A stretch of DNA of 64,000 nucleotides. It comes from Chloroflexota bacterium (lineage in GTDB: Bacteria > Chloroflexota > Anaerolineae > Anaerolineales > UBA4823). Positions 55,152 to 63,890 of the stretch are shown piece after piece (the first letter of the stretch is position 1; the number at the start of each line of letters is the position of its first letter). The stretch is taken from NCBI GenBank assembly GCA_029557965.1, contig JAKQIM010000043.1, forward strand, positions 22,842 to 86,841, in the 5' to 3' direction. The position numbers were made by a program, and so were the translations under genes. The notes below the pieces were generated by a model. That model ran no database searches and had not been told where the DNA came from. It saw nothing but the letters and a program-made list of their open reading frames with translations.

Positions 55152-56114
55152 ATGGCTAATACACAACGCAAGGTCGCTGTGGTTGCTATCGGCGGCAACT
55201 CATTGATCAAAGACGAGAAGCGCAAGACCGTTGAAGATCAATACCAGGCAGCAAAGGAAACCACCTACCACATCGCCGATATGATCGAAGCCGGTTGGGA
55301 CGTGGCCATTGGTCATGGCAACGGGCCGCAGGTGGGTTTTATCCTGCGCCGCTCTGAGATTGCTGCCAAGGTGGAAGGCATGCATGAGGTGCCGCTGGAT
55401 GTGTGCGGGGCAGACAGCCAGGGCGCTATTGGCTATGCCCTGCAGCAGACGCTGCAGAATGAATTGTTCCGCCGCAAGATCAAGAAGAGCGTAGCCACCG
55501 TCATCACCCAGGTTCTGGTGGATAAGGCTGATCCGGCTTTCCAGAAGCCATCCAAACCCATTGGCGGTTTCATGGACCAGGCTGAGGCCAATCGCCGCGA
55601 GGCCGAGATGGGCTGGTCGGTGGTGGAAGATGCCGGACGGGGTTGGCGGCGCGTGGTGGCTTCTCCGCTGCCCAAGGAAATTGTGGAGTTAGAGACGGTG
55701 AACACGCTGGTGAACGCCGGTGTGGTGGTGATCACCGTGGGCGGCGGCGGTATCCCGGTGGTGGATGCCGGCGATGGCCAGTACGCAGGCACCGCCGCAG
55801 TGATTGACAAGGATTTTGCCAGCAGCTTGCTGGCCCAGGCAGTCAAAGCCGATCTCTTCCTCATCTCAACTGCCGTCGAGAAGGTAGCCGTCAATTTTGG
55901 CAAGCCAGATCAGAAGTGGATTGATCGCATGACCCTGGCCGAAGCCAAGCAGTACCTGGCTGAGGGCACACACTTTGCCAAAGGCTCGATGGCTCCCAAG
56001 ATCCAGGCCATCATTTGGTATCTGGAAGCCGGCGGCAAGCAGGCCCTTATCACAAACCCCGAGAGCATTGGACGTGCCCTGCGTGGTGAAACTGGCACCT
56101 GGATCGTGCCATAG
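55152..56114 (+). CDS. arcC: Carbamate kinase
   Basis: A 320-residue amino-acid-kinase-fold enzyme making ATP from carbamoyl phosphate and ADP. Motifs: A-I-G-G-N-S-L at the start, G-H-G-N-G-P-Q-V-G, and G-G-G-G-I-P-V. It starts 22 bases after the YgeW-like gene with AAGGAG in between. No arginine deiminase is present, so the carbamoyl phosphate must come from the transcarbamylases in the cluster. Confidence 0.95.
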   Translation: MANTQRKVAVVAIGGNSLIKDEKRKTVEDQYQAAKETTYHIADMIEAGWDVAIGHGNGPQVGFILRRSEIAAKVEGMHEVPLDVCGADSQGAIGYALQQTLQNELFRRKIKKSVATVITQVLVDKADPAFQKPSKPIGGFMDQAEANRREAEMGWSVVEDAGRGWRRVVASPLPKEIVELETVNTLVNAGVVVITVGGGGIPVVDAGDGQYAGTAAVIDKDFASSLLAQAVKADLFLISTAVEKVAVNFGKPDQKWIDRMTLAEAKQYLAEGTHFAKGSMAPKIQAIIWYLEAGGKQALITNPESIGRALRGETGTWIVP

Positions 56115-56230
56115 GTTCCAAATGGATAAGGAGGTGGATGGGTAGTAATATGAAGGGGATGGGTTTCACTTCGAATGCATAATGTCAGTTCAGTTTCGTT
56201 AACCAATCAATGACCAAAAGGAGAATCACT

Positions 56231-57430
56231 ATGCGTTCTAAACTTATCTGGAAATTAACGGCAGGACTGCTGATTGCAGCCATGATCCTGACTGCTTGTG
56301 GGCCCGAGGAAGTGGGGGGCTTCCAGATCCCAGAAGTGGATAAAAACAAGTTCAACGTGGCCATGGTCTTGATCGGCCCGCATGATGATGGCGGTTGGTC
56401 ACAGGCGCATTACGAAGGCCTGGCATACGTAGAGGCGAATGTGCCCAATGTGCACGTGGCATATATCGAGAATGTGCCCGAAGGTGCTGACTCAGAGCAG
56501 GTCTTTCGCGCCCTCTCTCGCAAGGGTTTTGATCTGATCATTGGCACCTCCTACGGCTTCATGGACCCCATGGAAATCGTAGCCACCGAATACCCCGACA
56601 TCATGTATGTGCACATCAGCGGCATCAAATCCAACGGCACCAACTTCGGTAACCTGTTTGGCGCTATGGAAGTGATGAAGTACCTGGGTGGCATGCTGGC
56701 AGGCGCTCGTGCTCAGATGGACGGTAACCCCAAGCTGGGCTACATGGCTACCTTCCCCATCCCCGAAGAGCTGCGCCTGGGCAACGCCATTGCCCTTGGT
56801 ATGCGCCGCACTTGCCCCGAATGCACCATGGATGTGCGCTGGATCAATACCTGGCACGACCCGATCATTGAGCGCGAAGCGGCTGCTTCACTCTTCGATG
56901 CAGGTGCGCAGGTGGTCTTCACCGGCGCCGATACCCCCGCTGTGGCCGACGTGGCGCAGGAAAAGGGCAAATGGGGCGTCACCTATGACTGGTACGGCTC
57001 TTGCAAGGTCGAGCGCTGCCTGACCGCTCCTTACTGGAATTGGGGCCCCATCTACGCCTCCATTACCCAGAAGGTGATCGATGGCACCTATACCCCCGGC
57101 TGGGACTACTTCGACGCTGAGACCGGCGGCCTGGGCCTGTACGGCTTTATGGAAGGGCAGGAACTGCCCCCTGGCGTGGCTGAGCTGCCGGCTGAGGTGG
57201 TGCAAGAGGTGCGCGACCTGGTTGCTGCATCGTTGGTGGGTGAATTCAACCGCTTTGATGTCTTCGCTGGCCCGATCAATGACAACGCTGGCAACCTGAT
57301 CGTGCCCGCGGGCCAGGCTTTGACCCAGGCCGACCTGGACCAATTCCCTGAATATGGTTTGGGCTGCACCTTCTGTATGAAGTGGTGGGCTGAAGGCATT
57401 ACTGCCGAGCTGCCCGATACTGGCGAATAA
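56231..57430 (+). CDS. BMP-family (PnrA-like) ABC transporter binding lipoprotein
   Basis: A 399-residue lipoprotein, lipobox L-T-A-C23. The mature part has the BMP fold layout: V-A-M-V-L-I-G-P-H-D-D-G-G-W-S-Q, F-D-L-I-I-G-T-S-Y-G-F and T-G-A-D-T-P. BMP proteins bind purine nucleosides or related compounds. Start at ATG 56231, with AAAGGAGAATC; the ATG at 56210 lacks one. A hairpin follows and then the ATPase and permease genes. Confidence 0.88.
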   Translation: MRSKLIWKLTAGLLIAAMILTACGPEEVGGFQIPEVDKNKFNVAMVLIGPHDDGGWSQAHYEGLAYVEANVPNVHVAYIENVPEGADSEQVFRALSRKGFDLIIGTSYGFMDPMEIVATEYPDIMYVHISGIKSNGTNFGNLFGAMEVMKYLGGMLAGARAQMDGNPKLGYMATFPIPEELRLGNAIALGMRRTCPECTMDVRWINTWHDPIIEREAAASLFDAGAQVVFTGADTPAVADVAQEKGKWGVTYDWYGSCKVERCLTAPYWNWGPIYASITQKVIDGTYTPGWDYFDAETGGLGLYGFMEGQELPPGVAELPAEVVQEVRDLVAASLVGEFNRFDVFAGPINDNAGNLIVPAGQALTQADLDQFPEYGLGCTFCMKWWAEGITAELPDTGE

Positions 57431-57445
57431 CCCAATCTAAACCAT

Positions 57446-57478
57446 CCAGGGCCAGGATGGCTTAAATCCTGGCCCTGG
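57446..57478 (+). other. Stem-loop between binding-protein and ATPase genes
   Basis: CCAGGGCCAGGA and TCCTGGCCCTGG form a perfect 12-bp stem with a 9-base loop and no T-run. It is placed as the stabilising hairpins that keep binding-protein messages abundant. Confidence 0.6.
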
Positions 57479-57498
57479 AAATGAATTTGAGGTTCCTT

Positions 57499-59130
57499 AT
57501 GCCTCCTCCGATGTCAACTGATAACACGGCAATCTGCCCAGTCAAGATGGTGGGGATCGTCAAGCGCTTCCCGGGCATATTGGCAAACGACCACGTGGAT
57601 TTTGATCTGCGCAAAGGCGAAATCCATGCTTTGTTGGGCGAAAATGGGGCCGGTAAAAGCACCTTGATGAATGTGCTGGCCGGATTGTACCGCCAGGAAG
57701 GTGGTACAATCCTGGTCAACAATAAGCCGGTCTCGTTCTCTTCGCCGCGCGATGCCATCAAGGCCGGTATTGGCATGGTGCACCAGCACTTTATGTTGGT
57801 GCCTTCGCAGACCGTTACCGAGAATATCTTGCTGGGCATGGAAGAACCGCGTTTCTTCTTGCGTTTGAAAGAGTTCGATGCTAAGGTGGCTGAGTTGGGG
57901 GAGCGTTTTGGAATGCAGGTGGACCCGCGTGCCAAGGTCTGGCAGCTCTCGGTGGGCGAACAGCAGCGCGTGGAGCTGCTTAAGATGCTTACCCTTGGCG
58001 CGCAGGTGCTGATCATGGATGAGCCGACCGCGGTTTTAGCGCCGCAGGAGATTGAAGCCCTGTTTGTGACCCTGCGAGCCATGGTAGCCGAGGGCAAATC
58101 CATCATTTTCATCAGCCATAAACTACAAGAGGTGATGGCAATTGCCGACCGGGTGACGGTCTTGCGCAAGGGCAAAGTTACGGCGGCTGGGGTGAAGATG
58201 GAAGGTGTTACTCGGCAGGAGCTGGCGCGCCTAATGGTGGGGCGCGATGTGCTCTTCAAGCTTGATAAGACGCCCTGCAATCCGGGAGAGCCCGTGTTAA
58301 CCCTTGAAGATGTGTATGCCGAGAATGACAAAGGCTTGCCCTCGCTGCGCGGGGTCAGCTTCCAGGTGCGCGCGGGCGAGGTGGTGGGCCTGGCGGGCGT
58401 GGCGGGTAATGGGCAGGTTGAGCTTACCCAGGTGATCAACGGGCTGCGGCGCTGCACCCAAGGCCAGGTTCGGCTGAATGGCAAAGAAATCACCAACCGC
58501 CCGGTTCTGCAAGCCATTCAGAGCGGCATGTCATACATTCCAGAAGACCGTACGCACGTGGGTAGTTCTCCAAACCTGAGCATCACCGATAACGTCATCA
58601 TGAAGAGCTACCGCCAGCCGCCCATTGCACACGGTTGGGTGTTGGATGGCGCCAAGGCCGAGCATATAGCCGGTGAGCTGAAGGATGCTTATGAGATCAT
58701 TGCCCCCACCATTCATACGCCCGTGAGGCTGCTTTCGGGGGGTAATTTGCAGCGTGTGATCCTGGCGCGCGAGATATCGGGCCACCCGACCTTTATTGCT
58801 GCGGTTCAGCCCACGCGCGGCCTGGATGTGGGCGCTATTGAAGGTGTACACCGTTTGCTTTTGGCGCAGCGCGAAGCGGGCGCGGCGATCTTGTTGGTCT
58901 CAGAAGAGCTGGAAGAGCTCTTTTCGTTGAGTGACCGCATCCTGGTGATCTATGAAGGGCGGATCATGGGTGAGATCACAGGCGAACTGGACACATCCGC
59001 CAATGTTGAGACGATCGGCTTGATGATGACGGGCAGCCAGTACGTATCCGGTGCCCTGAAAGAAGAAATGAACCGCGGTGGCGAGAATATCTCCCCTGGC
59101 CAACCGCAAGGGATGGTGCAGCATGACTGA
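57499..59130 (+). CDS. Nucleoside-type ABC transporter ATPase (two ABC domains)
   Basis: A 543-residue tandem ATPase like NupO/RbsA. The first domain is complete (G-E-N-G-A-G-K-S-T, L-S-V-G-E-Q-Q-R-V-E, L-I-M-D-E-P-T-A). The second has the usual degenerate P-loop (G-V-A-G-N-G-Q-V-E-L) but a good signature L-L-S-G-G-N-L-Q-R-V. It drives the two permeases that follow. Start chosen at 57499, which has GAGGTTCCTT before it; 57481 is possible. Confidence 0.9.
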   Translation: MPPPMSTDNTAICPVKMVGIVKRFPGILANDHVDFDLRKGEIHALLGENGAGKSTLMNVLAGLYRQEGGTILVNNKPVSFSSPRDAIKAGIGMVHQHFMLVPSQTVTENILLGMEEPRFFLRLKEFDAKVAELGERFGMQVDPRAKVWQLSVGEQQRVELLKMLTLGAQVLIMDEPTAVLAPQEIEALFVTLRAMVAEGKSIIFISHKLQEVMAIADRVTVLRKGKVTAAGVKMEGVTRQELARLMVGRDVLFKLDKTPCNPGEPVLTLEDVYAENDKGLPSLRGVSFQVRAGEVVGLAGVAGNGQVELTQVINGLRRCTQGQVRLNGKEITNRPVLQAIQSGMSYIPEDRTHVGSSPNLSITDNVIMKSYRQPPIAHGWVLDGAKAEHIAGELKDAYEIIAPTIHTPVRLLSGGNLQRVILAREISGHPTFIAAVQPTRGLDVGAIEGVHRLLLAQREAGAAILLVSEELEELFSLSDRILVIYEGRIMGEITGELDTSANVETIGLMMTGSQYVSGALKEEMNRGGENISPGQPQGMVQHD

Positions 59131-60328
59131 CGATGAACTTACCCCAGATGGTAAGGTCACTCTGCCCGAAGGCCAGGCCCCCCTGGCTGGGCCAACCAAT
59201 GGGCGCGGTAAATCGCGTTTCCCTTTCCGTATATACCTGGAACCTCGCCTGCAAGAACCGCCGCGCTGGTACCCGTTTGCAATTTCCTTTGGGGCGGTGG
59301 CGATTGCCCTATTCTTTGGCGGGATCGTGATCGCGTTTGCGGGCGGCAATCCCTTTGCCTCTTACGCCCACATCGCCCGCGCCTCCTTTGGCAGCCTGGG
59401 CGTTTTTTCAGATACGATCGTCAAGGCTACCCCGTTGATCCTGGTGGGCCTGGCCTGTTCGCTGGCCTTCCGCATGAAGTTGTGGAATATCGGTGCTGAG
59501 GGCCAGTTCTTCTTGGGGGCATTTGGCGCCAGTGCGGTGGTTCTGCTGCCCATCTTGCCCGAAAATACCTCCCCCTGGATATTTATCCCGGTGATGATGC
59601 TGTTTGGTATCCTGGCTGGTGCATTATGGGGCTTTGTGCCGGGCTTCTTGAAGGCCAAATATAACGTCAACGAGATCATCTCAACGTTGATGATGAACTA
59701 CATCGCTGTGCATTGGAACAACTTTTTCATTTTTGCGGTGTGGAGCGATGGTGGCTTCCAGATGAGTCCGGTCTTCCCGCGCACGGCCTGGCTGCCGCGC
59801 CTGACCGATTATGCCGAGCAGTTCCCCATTTTGCGCGGCCTGACCGCCCACCTGGGCTTGATCATGGCTTTGGCGGCGGTGCTGGTGGTGTGGTTCATCC
59901 TTTACCGCAGCCGCTGGGGTTATGAGATCCGTTTGATTGGCGATAATCCCAAGGCGGCGCGCTATGCCGGTCTGAACATCCAACGCAATACCATCCTGGT
60001 GATGATGGTCTCGGGGGCATTAGCCGGGTTGGCGGGCATGTCTGAGATCACGGGCGTGGTGCACCGGTTGCAAGGCGCTATCTCGCCGGGGTACGGTTTT
60101 ACTGGCATTATCATTGCCTGGTTGGCAAAATTGAACCCCTTTGCAACGGTCTTGGTTTCGATTTTGTTTGGAGCCCTGATCCTGGCCGGGCGTGAGATCC
60201 AGCCTTCGGGCATCCCCAAGATGATCCAGGGCATTATCCTGGTGTGCCTGATCGCCAGCGACTTTCTGATGCGCTACCGGGTGGGCATCGAACGCGTGGG
60301 TGCAGAACCCACCGGTGAGGAGGCCTAA
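59123..60328 (+). CDS. Nucleoside-type ABC permease (NupP/YufP-like)
   Basis: A 401-residue permease with about nine hydrophobic segments after a soluble N-terminal stretch of about 45 residues. K-L-W-N-I-G-A-E-G-Q-F-F-L-G-A and N-V-N-E-I-I-S-T-L-M-M-N-Y-I are family markers. Start at 59123 overlaps the ATPase stop by 8 bases. Confidence 0.9.
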   Translation: MTDDELTPDGKVTLPEGQAPLAGPTNGRGKSRFPFRIYLEPRLQEPPRWYPFAISFGAVAIALFFGGIVIAFAGGNPFASYAHIARASFGSLGVFSDTIVKATPLILVGLACSLAFRMKLWNIGAEGQFFLGAFGASAVVLLPILPENTSPWIFIPVMMLFGILAGALWGFVPGFLKAKYNVNEIISTLMMNYIAVHWNNFFIFAVWSDGGFQMSPVFPRTAWLPRLTDYAEQFPILRGLTAHLGLIMALAAVLVVWFILYRSRWGYEIRLIGDNPKAARYAGLNIQRNTILVMMVSGALAGLAGMSEITGVVHRLQGAISPGYGFTGIIIAWLAKLNPFATVLVSILFGALILAGREIQPSGIPKMIQGIILVCLIASDFLMRYRVGIERVGAEPTGEEA

Positions 60329-60330
60329 GC

Positions 60331-61299
60331 ATGGATCTCATCATTATTTTGCAAGCCGGCGTTGCCACTGGCACGATCTTATTGTTCGCCACTATTGGCG
60401 AGCTGCTGACTGAGCGTTCTGGCATTCTCAACCTGGGCGTAGAGGGCATGATGTTGATCGGGGCCATGAGTGCCTACAGCACTGCCATTGCCACCGGCAA
60501 CCCCTGGCTGGGCTTGTTGGTGGCTATCCTGGCGGGCGGATTGATCAGCCAGGTGCACGCGGTGATCACCATCAAGCTGCAAGCCGACCAGGTGGTGAGC
60601 GGCCTGGCCCTGACCTTCTTGGGCGCAGGCACCAGCCTGGTGTTGGGCGAAGGTTTGAGCAAGGCTGGAACCGTCTCGCTCCTGCCAGCCTTTTCTATCC
60701 CGCTGTTAGACCAGATCCCCATCTTGGGGCCGATCTTTTTTACGCGCCAAAGCGTGATGGTTTACCTGGGTTACCTGCTCGTACCGCTGGTATGGTATTA
60801 CATCAACCACACCCGCCCGGGCATGCACCTGAGGGCCGTGGGCGAATACCCGGCCGCGGCAGATGCCCTGGGCATTAACGTGGCCCGCCTGCGTTACTTC
60901 TATGTGTTTGTGGGCGGCGCTCTGGCAGGCCTGGCTGGCGCAACCATCAGCCTGGCGATCTCTCCTGGCTGGTTCAGCGAGCTGACCACAGCCGGGCAGG
61001 GGTGGATTGCCGTGGGCCTGGTGATCTTTGCCCAGTGGGACCCAGTCCGGGCAGCCTTTGGCTCTTATATGTTCGGCGCCCTGCGACGCCTGATCCTGGA
61101 CATCCAGGGGCCGATGACCTTGTTTGGCATGGCTAACCCCTTCTATTACAACCCTTACTTGGGCTTCTTCTTGCAGATGCTGCCCTATGCCTTTACCATC
61201 ATTGTGCTGGTGATCGGCTCGCGCGAAGCAGTGCGTAAACGCCTGGGCTCTCCGGCCGCTTTGGGAACACCCTATATCCGAGGCGAGCGCGGGTTGTAA
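60331..61299 (+). CDS. Nucleoside-type ABC permease (NupQ/YufQ-like)
   Basis: A 322-residue permease with about eight hydrophobic segments. T-E-R-S-G-I-L-N-L-G-V-E-G-M-M-L and D-A-L-G-I-N-V are typical of the second subunit of BMP-type importers. It starts 2 bases after the first permease. Together with the other three proteins a complete importer is encoded. Confidence 0.9.
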   Translation: MDLIIILQAGVATGTILLFATIGELLTERSGILNLGVEGMMLIGAMSAYSTAIATGNPWLGLLVAILAGGLISQVHAVITIKLQADQVVSGLALTFLGAGTSLVLGEGLSKAGTVSLLPAFSIPLLDQIPILGPIFFTRQSVMVYLGYLLVPLVWYYINHTRPGMHLRAVGEYPAAADALGINVARLRYFYVFVGGALAGLAGATISLAISPGWFSELTTAGQGWIAVGLVIFAQWDPVRAAFGSYMFGALRRLILDIQGPMTLFGMANPFYYNPYLGFFLQMLPYAFTIIVLVIGSREAVRKRLGSPAALGTPYIRGERGL

Positions 61300-61315
61300 G
61301 AAGATTCTAAAGAAA

Positions 61316-61380
61316 TTCACCGCAGAGAACACAGAGAAAAGTGCAGGAAAACTCGGCGTACTCGGTGTCTCGGCGGTAAA
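61316..61380. repeat. 65-base imperfect palindrome, copy 2
   Basis: TTCACCGCAGAGAACACAGAGA on the left and CTCGGTGTCTCGGCGGTAAA on the right are imperfect inverted copies. The arms share the CACC-R-CAGAGA..CAGAG pattern with the copy at 46136-46200, and the spacing is identical. Confidence 0.65.
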
Positions 61381-61448
61381 AAACGATGTGCAGTAAATTT
61401 GCAGCGATGTGTTGGCACGATGAAAACAGTTTTTTAGAGAGGTTTATT

Positions 61449-62723
61449 GTGGATACAGCGCTTCCAAAAGAGAAATTTGTTGGATACCGGTGCTCGTTGT
61501 GCGGGCGCGAGTTCGCACCTGGCGAGGTGACTTATACTTGCCCGGTGGATGGCGGGAACCTGGATGTGGTGTTAGATTACGACTCCCTCCGGCAAGAACT
61601 GCGCCCCGAAGATATCTTTGCCGCAGGCGAGACCTCGCTGTGGCGTTACTTGCCGCTGCTGCCGGTGGCTGACCCGGGTGGGTTGGGTACCACGCTGCGG
61701 GCGGCAGGCGGCACGCCGGTCTTTGCGCCTGGGCGGTTGGCTGATAAATTGGGCCTGCGGAATTTGTGGATCAAAGACGATGGCCGCAACCCAACTGCCT
61801 CGTTCAAAGACCGCGCCAGCGCCGTGCTGGTGGCGCGCGCCCGCCAGATCGGCGCAGAGGTGATGGTCACCGCTTCTACCGGCAACGCCGGGGCTGCCCT
61901 GGCTGGGATGGCGGCGGCGGTGGCGCAAAAGGCGGTCATTTTTGCGCCGCGCACGGCCCCGCCCGCCAAGATCGCCCAACTGCTGATCTATGGCGCACAG
62001 GTGATCCTGGTGGATGGAACGTATGACCAGGCCTTTGACCTGACCGTGCAAGCGGCAGATGAATTTGGCTGGTATTGCCGCAATACCGGCTACAATCCCT
62101 TCACCGCCGAGGGTAAAAAGAGCGCCGCATTGGAAATTTGGGAGTGGGCGGTTCAAGAGGGCAGGCTGGCCAAGCTCCGAGACCTGGAAACGCGCCTGAC
62201 CGTCATCGTCTCGGTGGGCGATGGCAACATTATCTCTGGCTTGCACAAGGGCTTCAAAGACCTGGTGGCGCTGGGGTGGTTGGCGCAAACGCCGCGCATC
62301 TTTGGCGTTCAGGCTGAAGGCTCGGCGGCGATTGCCAACGCCTTTTTTGCCGGCAACGAGACGATCGTGCCGGTCGCATCCAACACGCTGGCAGACAGCA
62401 TCTCGGTAGATCTGCCGCGGGATGGGGTGCGCGCCGTGCGTGCTGCCCGCCAGACGGGCGGCACTTACCTGGTGGTGAGCGATGCAGAGATTATTGCCGC
62501 CATCGGCGAGATGGGCAAGGTGGGCATCTTCACCGAGCCGGCTGGCGCCACTGCCTATGCCGGGCTGGTGAAAGCCGTTCACAATGGGCAGATCAAGCCA
62601 GAAGATCCCGTGATGGTGCTCAATACCGGTAACGGGCTAAAGGATATCAAAGCAGCCATGATGGCGGTGCCAGAAGCACCGGTTATTGAGCCGAGCATGG
62701 CTGCACTAAAGAAGATCATCTAA
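61449..62723 (+). CDS. Threonine-synthase-like PLP enzyme with N-terminal zinc ribbon
   Basis: A 424-residue fold-type II PLP enzyme. The N-terminus has C-S-L-C-G and T-C-P-V-D-G-G, a ribbon common in threonine synthases of archaea and related bacteria. Lys120 in T-A-S-F-K-D-R binds PLP, and A-S-T-G-N-A-G-A and V-G-D-G-N-I-I-S-G hold the phosphate. The start is taken as GTG 61449 with AGAGAGG upstream; an ATG at 61386 lacks a ribosome site and lies next to the palindrome. It may be the housekeeping ThrC, or a beta-elimination enzyme (the YgeX role) in the cluster; not resolved. Confidence 0.8.
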   Translation: MDTALPKEKFVGYRCSLCGREFAPGEVTYTCPVDGGNLDVVLDYDSLRQELRPEDIFAAGETSLWRYLPLLPVADPGGLGTTLRAAGGTPVFAPGRLADKLGLRNLWIKDDGRNPTASFKDRASAVLVARARQIGAEVMVTASTGNAGAALAGMAAAVAQKAVIFAPRTAPPAKIAQLLIYGAQVILVDGTYDQAFDLTVQAADEFGWYCRNTGYNPFTAEGKKSAALEIWEWAVQEGRLAKLRDLETRLTVIVSVGDGNIISGLHKGFKDLVALGWLAQTPRIFGVQAEGSAAIANAFFAGNETIVPVASNTLADSISVDLPRDGVRAVRAARQTGGTYLVVSDAEIIAAIGEMGKVGIFTEPAGATAYAGLVKAVHNGQIKPEDPVMVLNTGNGLKDIKAAMMAVPEAPVIEPSMAALKKII

Positions 62724-62726
62724 CCT

Positions 62727-63665
62727 ATGGAACCTATTTTTTCTGTTGTTGCACCTATTTTTAATGAAATCGGTAACCTGCCAGAGTTATACCGGCGGGT
62801 GAAAGAAACCCTGGATGCGCTGGGAGAACCCTGGGAGCTGGTGCTGGTAGACGATGGCTCTACAGATGGCTCGACCGATGCGATCCGTGAACTGGCCGCG
62901 CAAGACAAGCGTGTGCGTCCGGTGATCTTTGCGCGCAACTTTGGGCACCAGTTGGCCGTGACGGCCGGCCTGGACTACTCGCGCGGCCAGGCAGTGACGA
63001 TCATCGATTCGGATCTGCAGGATCCGCCCGAAGTGGTTGCGGATCTGATTGCCAAGTGGCGAGAAGGGTACGAAGTGGTCTATGCTGTGCGCTCAGAGCG
63101 CGAGGGTGAGACCTGGTTCAAGCTGTTCACGGCCTCGTTGTTTTACCGCCTGATCTACCGCATCACGGATGTGAATATCCCCATGGATACGGGCGATTTC
63201 CGCCTGCTGGATCGCAAGGTGGTGAATGTGATGAACCAGATGCGCGAGCGCCACCGCTTCTTACGCGGCATGTCGGTATGGGTGGGCTTCAAGCAAACGG
63301 GCGTGGAGTACCGGCGAGCGGCGCGTTTCTCAGGAGAGACCAAGTACCCGCTCAAGAAAATGCTCAAGTTCGCCACCGATGCCATCACCAGCTTCTCCCA
63401 TTTTCCGCTTCAGCTTGCCATGTATTTGGGCTTTATTTCGGCTGGGCTGAGCATACTGGCTATCCCGGTGGTGGCGATTGTGCGCATTAGCGGTGGGCAT
63501 GAACTGACAGGCCAGGCAACTACCCTGATCGCAGTCTTGTTTTTGGGAGGAGTGCAGTTGATCTGCACTGGCATCTTGGGCGAGTATGTTGGGCGCCTGT
63601 ATGATCAGGCCAAAGGCCGGCCGTTGTATATTGTGAGAGATGCGCCTGGGGATGATGGTGAGTAA
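62727..63665 (+). CDS. Family 2 glycosyltransferase, polyprenyl-phosphate type
   Basis: A 312-residue GT-A enzyme with two C-terminal membrane helices (about 230-255, 268-290). V-V-A-P-I-F-N-E, D-D-G-S-T-D-G, and D-S-D-L-Q-D-P-P form the donor site; the family includes GtrB, ArnC-like and DPM enzymes. Starts 3 bases after the threonine-synthase-like gene. Second such enzyme in the window (other at 51042). Confidence 0.88.
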   Translation: MEPIFSVVAPIFNEIGNLPELYRRVKETLDALGEPWELVLVDDGSTDGSTDAIRELAAQDKRVRPVIFARNFGHQLAVTAGLDYSRGQAVTIIDSDLQDPPEVVADLIAKWREGYEVVYAVRSEREGETWFKLFTASLFYRLIYRITDVNIPMDTGDFRLLDRKVVNVMNQMRERHRFLRGMSVWVGFKQTGVEYRRAARFSGETKYPLKKMLKFATDAITSFSHFPLQLAMYLGFISAGLSILAIPVVAIVRISGGHELTGQATTLIAVLFLGGVQLICTGILGEYVGRLYDQAKGRPLYIVRDAPGDDGE

Positions 63666-63677
63666 CGAAGGTGGACT

Positions 63678-63890
63678 GTGTTCTGTTTGAGAAACACATC
63701 ATGGGTGAATTTGGGGCTGATCCTATCCCTGCTGAGTAGTAACCTGGCCTGGCTGGAGCCGGGGAAGTGGACCGTGGATCGTGCAGGAGTGGATAGTACA
63801 AGCACTCCCACCCTTGAAGCCCCTCCCCCCTTCGAAGTCATTTCTCCAACCGAAACCCAACAGCCTGCAGAAACTGTATTACACTTATGA
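63678..63890 (+). CDS. Short ORF with signal-peptide-like N-terminus, possibly the start of a broken secreted gene
   Basis: A GTG-started 70-residue reading frame: a hydrophobic stretch (V-N-L-G-L-I-L-S-L-L-S-S-N-L-A-W-L) and then a Thr/Pro-rich segment that would suit an exported protein. GAAGGTGGACT lies before the start. It stops at 63890 while RHS-repeat sequence begins in the +1-shifted frame near 63862. It may be the front of a secreted repeat protein with a frameshift, or a chance ORF. Confidence 0.35.
   Translation: MFCLRNTSWVNLGLILSLLSSNLAWLEPGKWTVDRAGVDSTSTPTLEAPPPFEVISPTETQQPAETVLHL

Noticed and set aside
61572..62582. Minus-strand frame of 336 codons
   Set aside because: Antisense to the PLP enzyme; no family resemblance.
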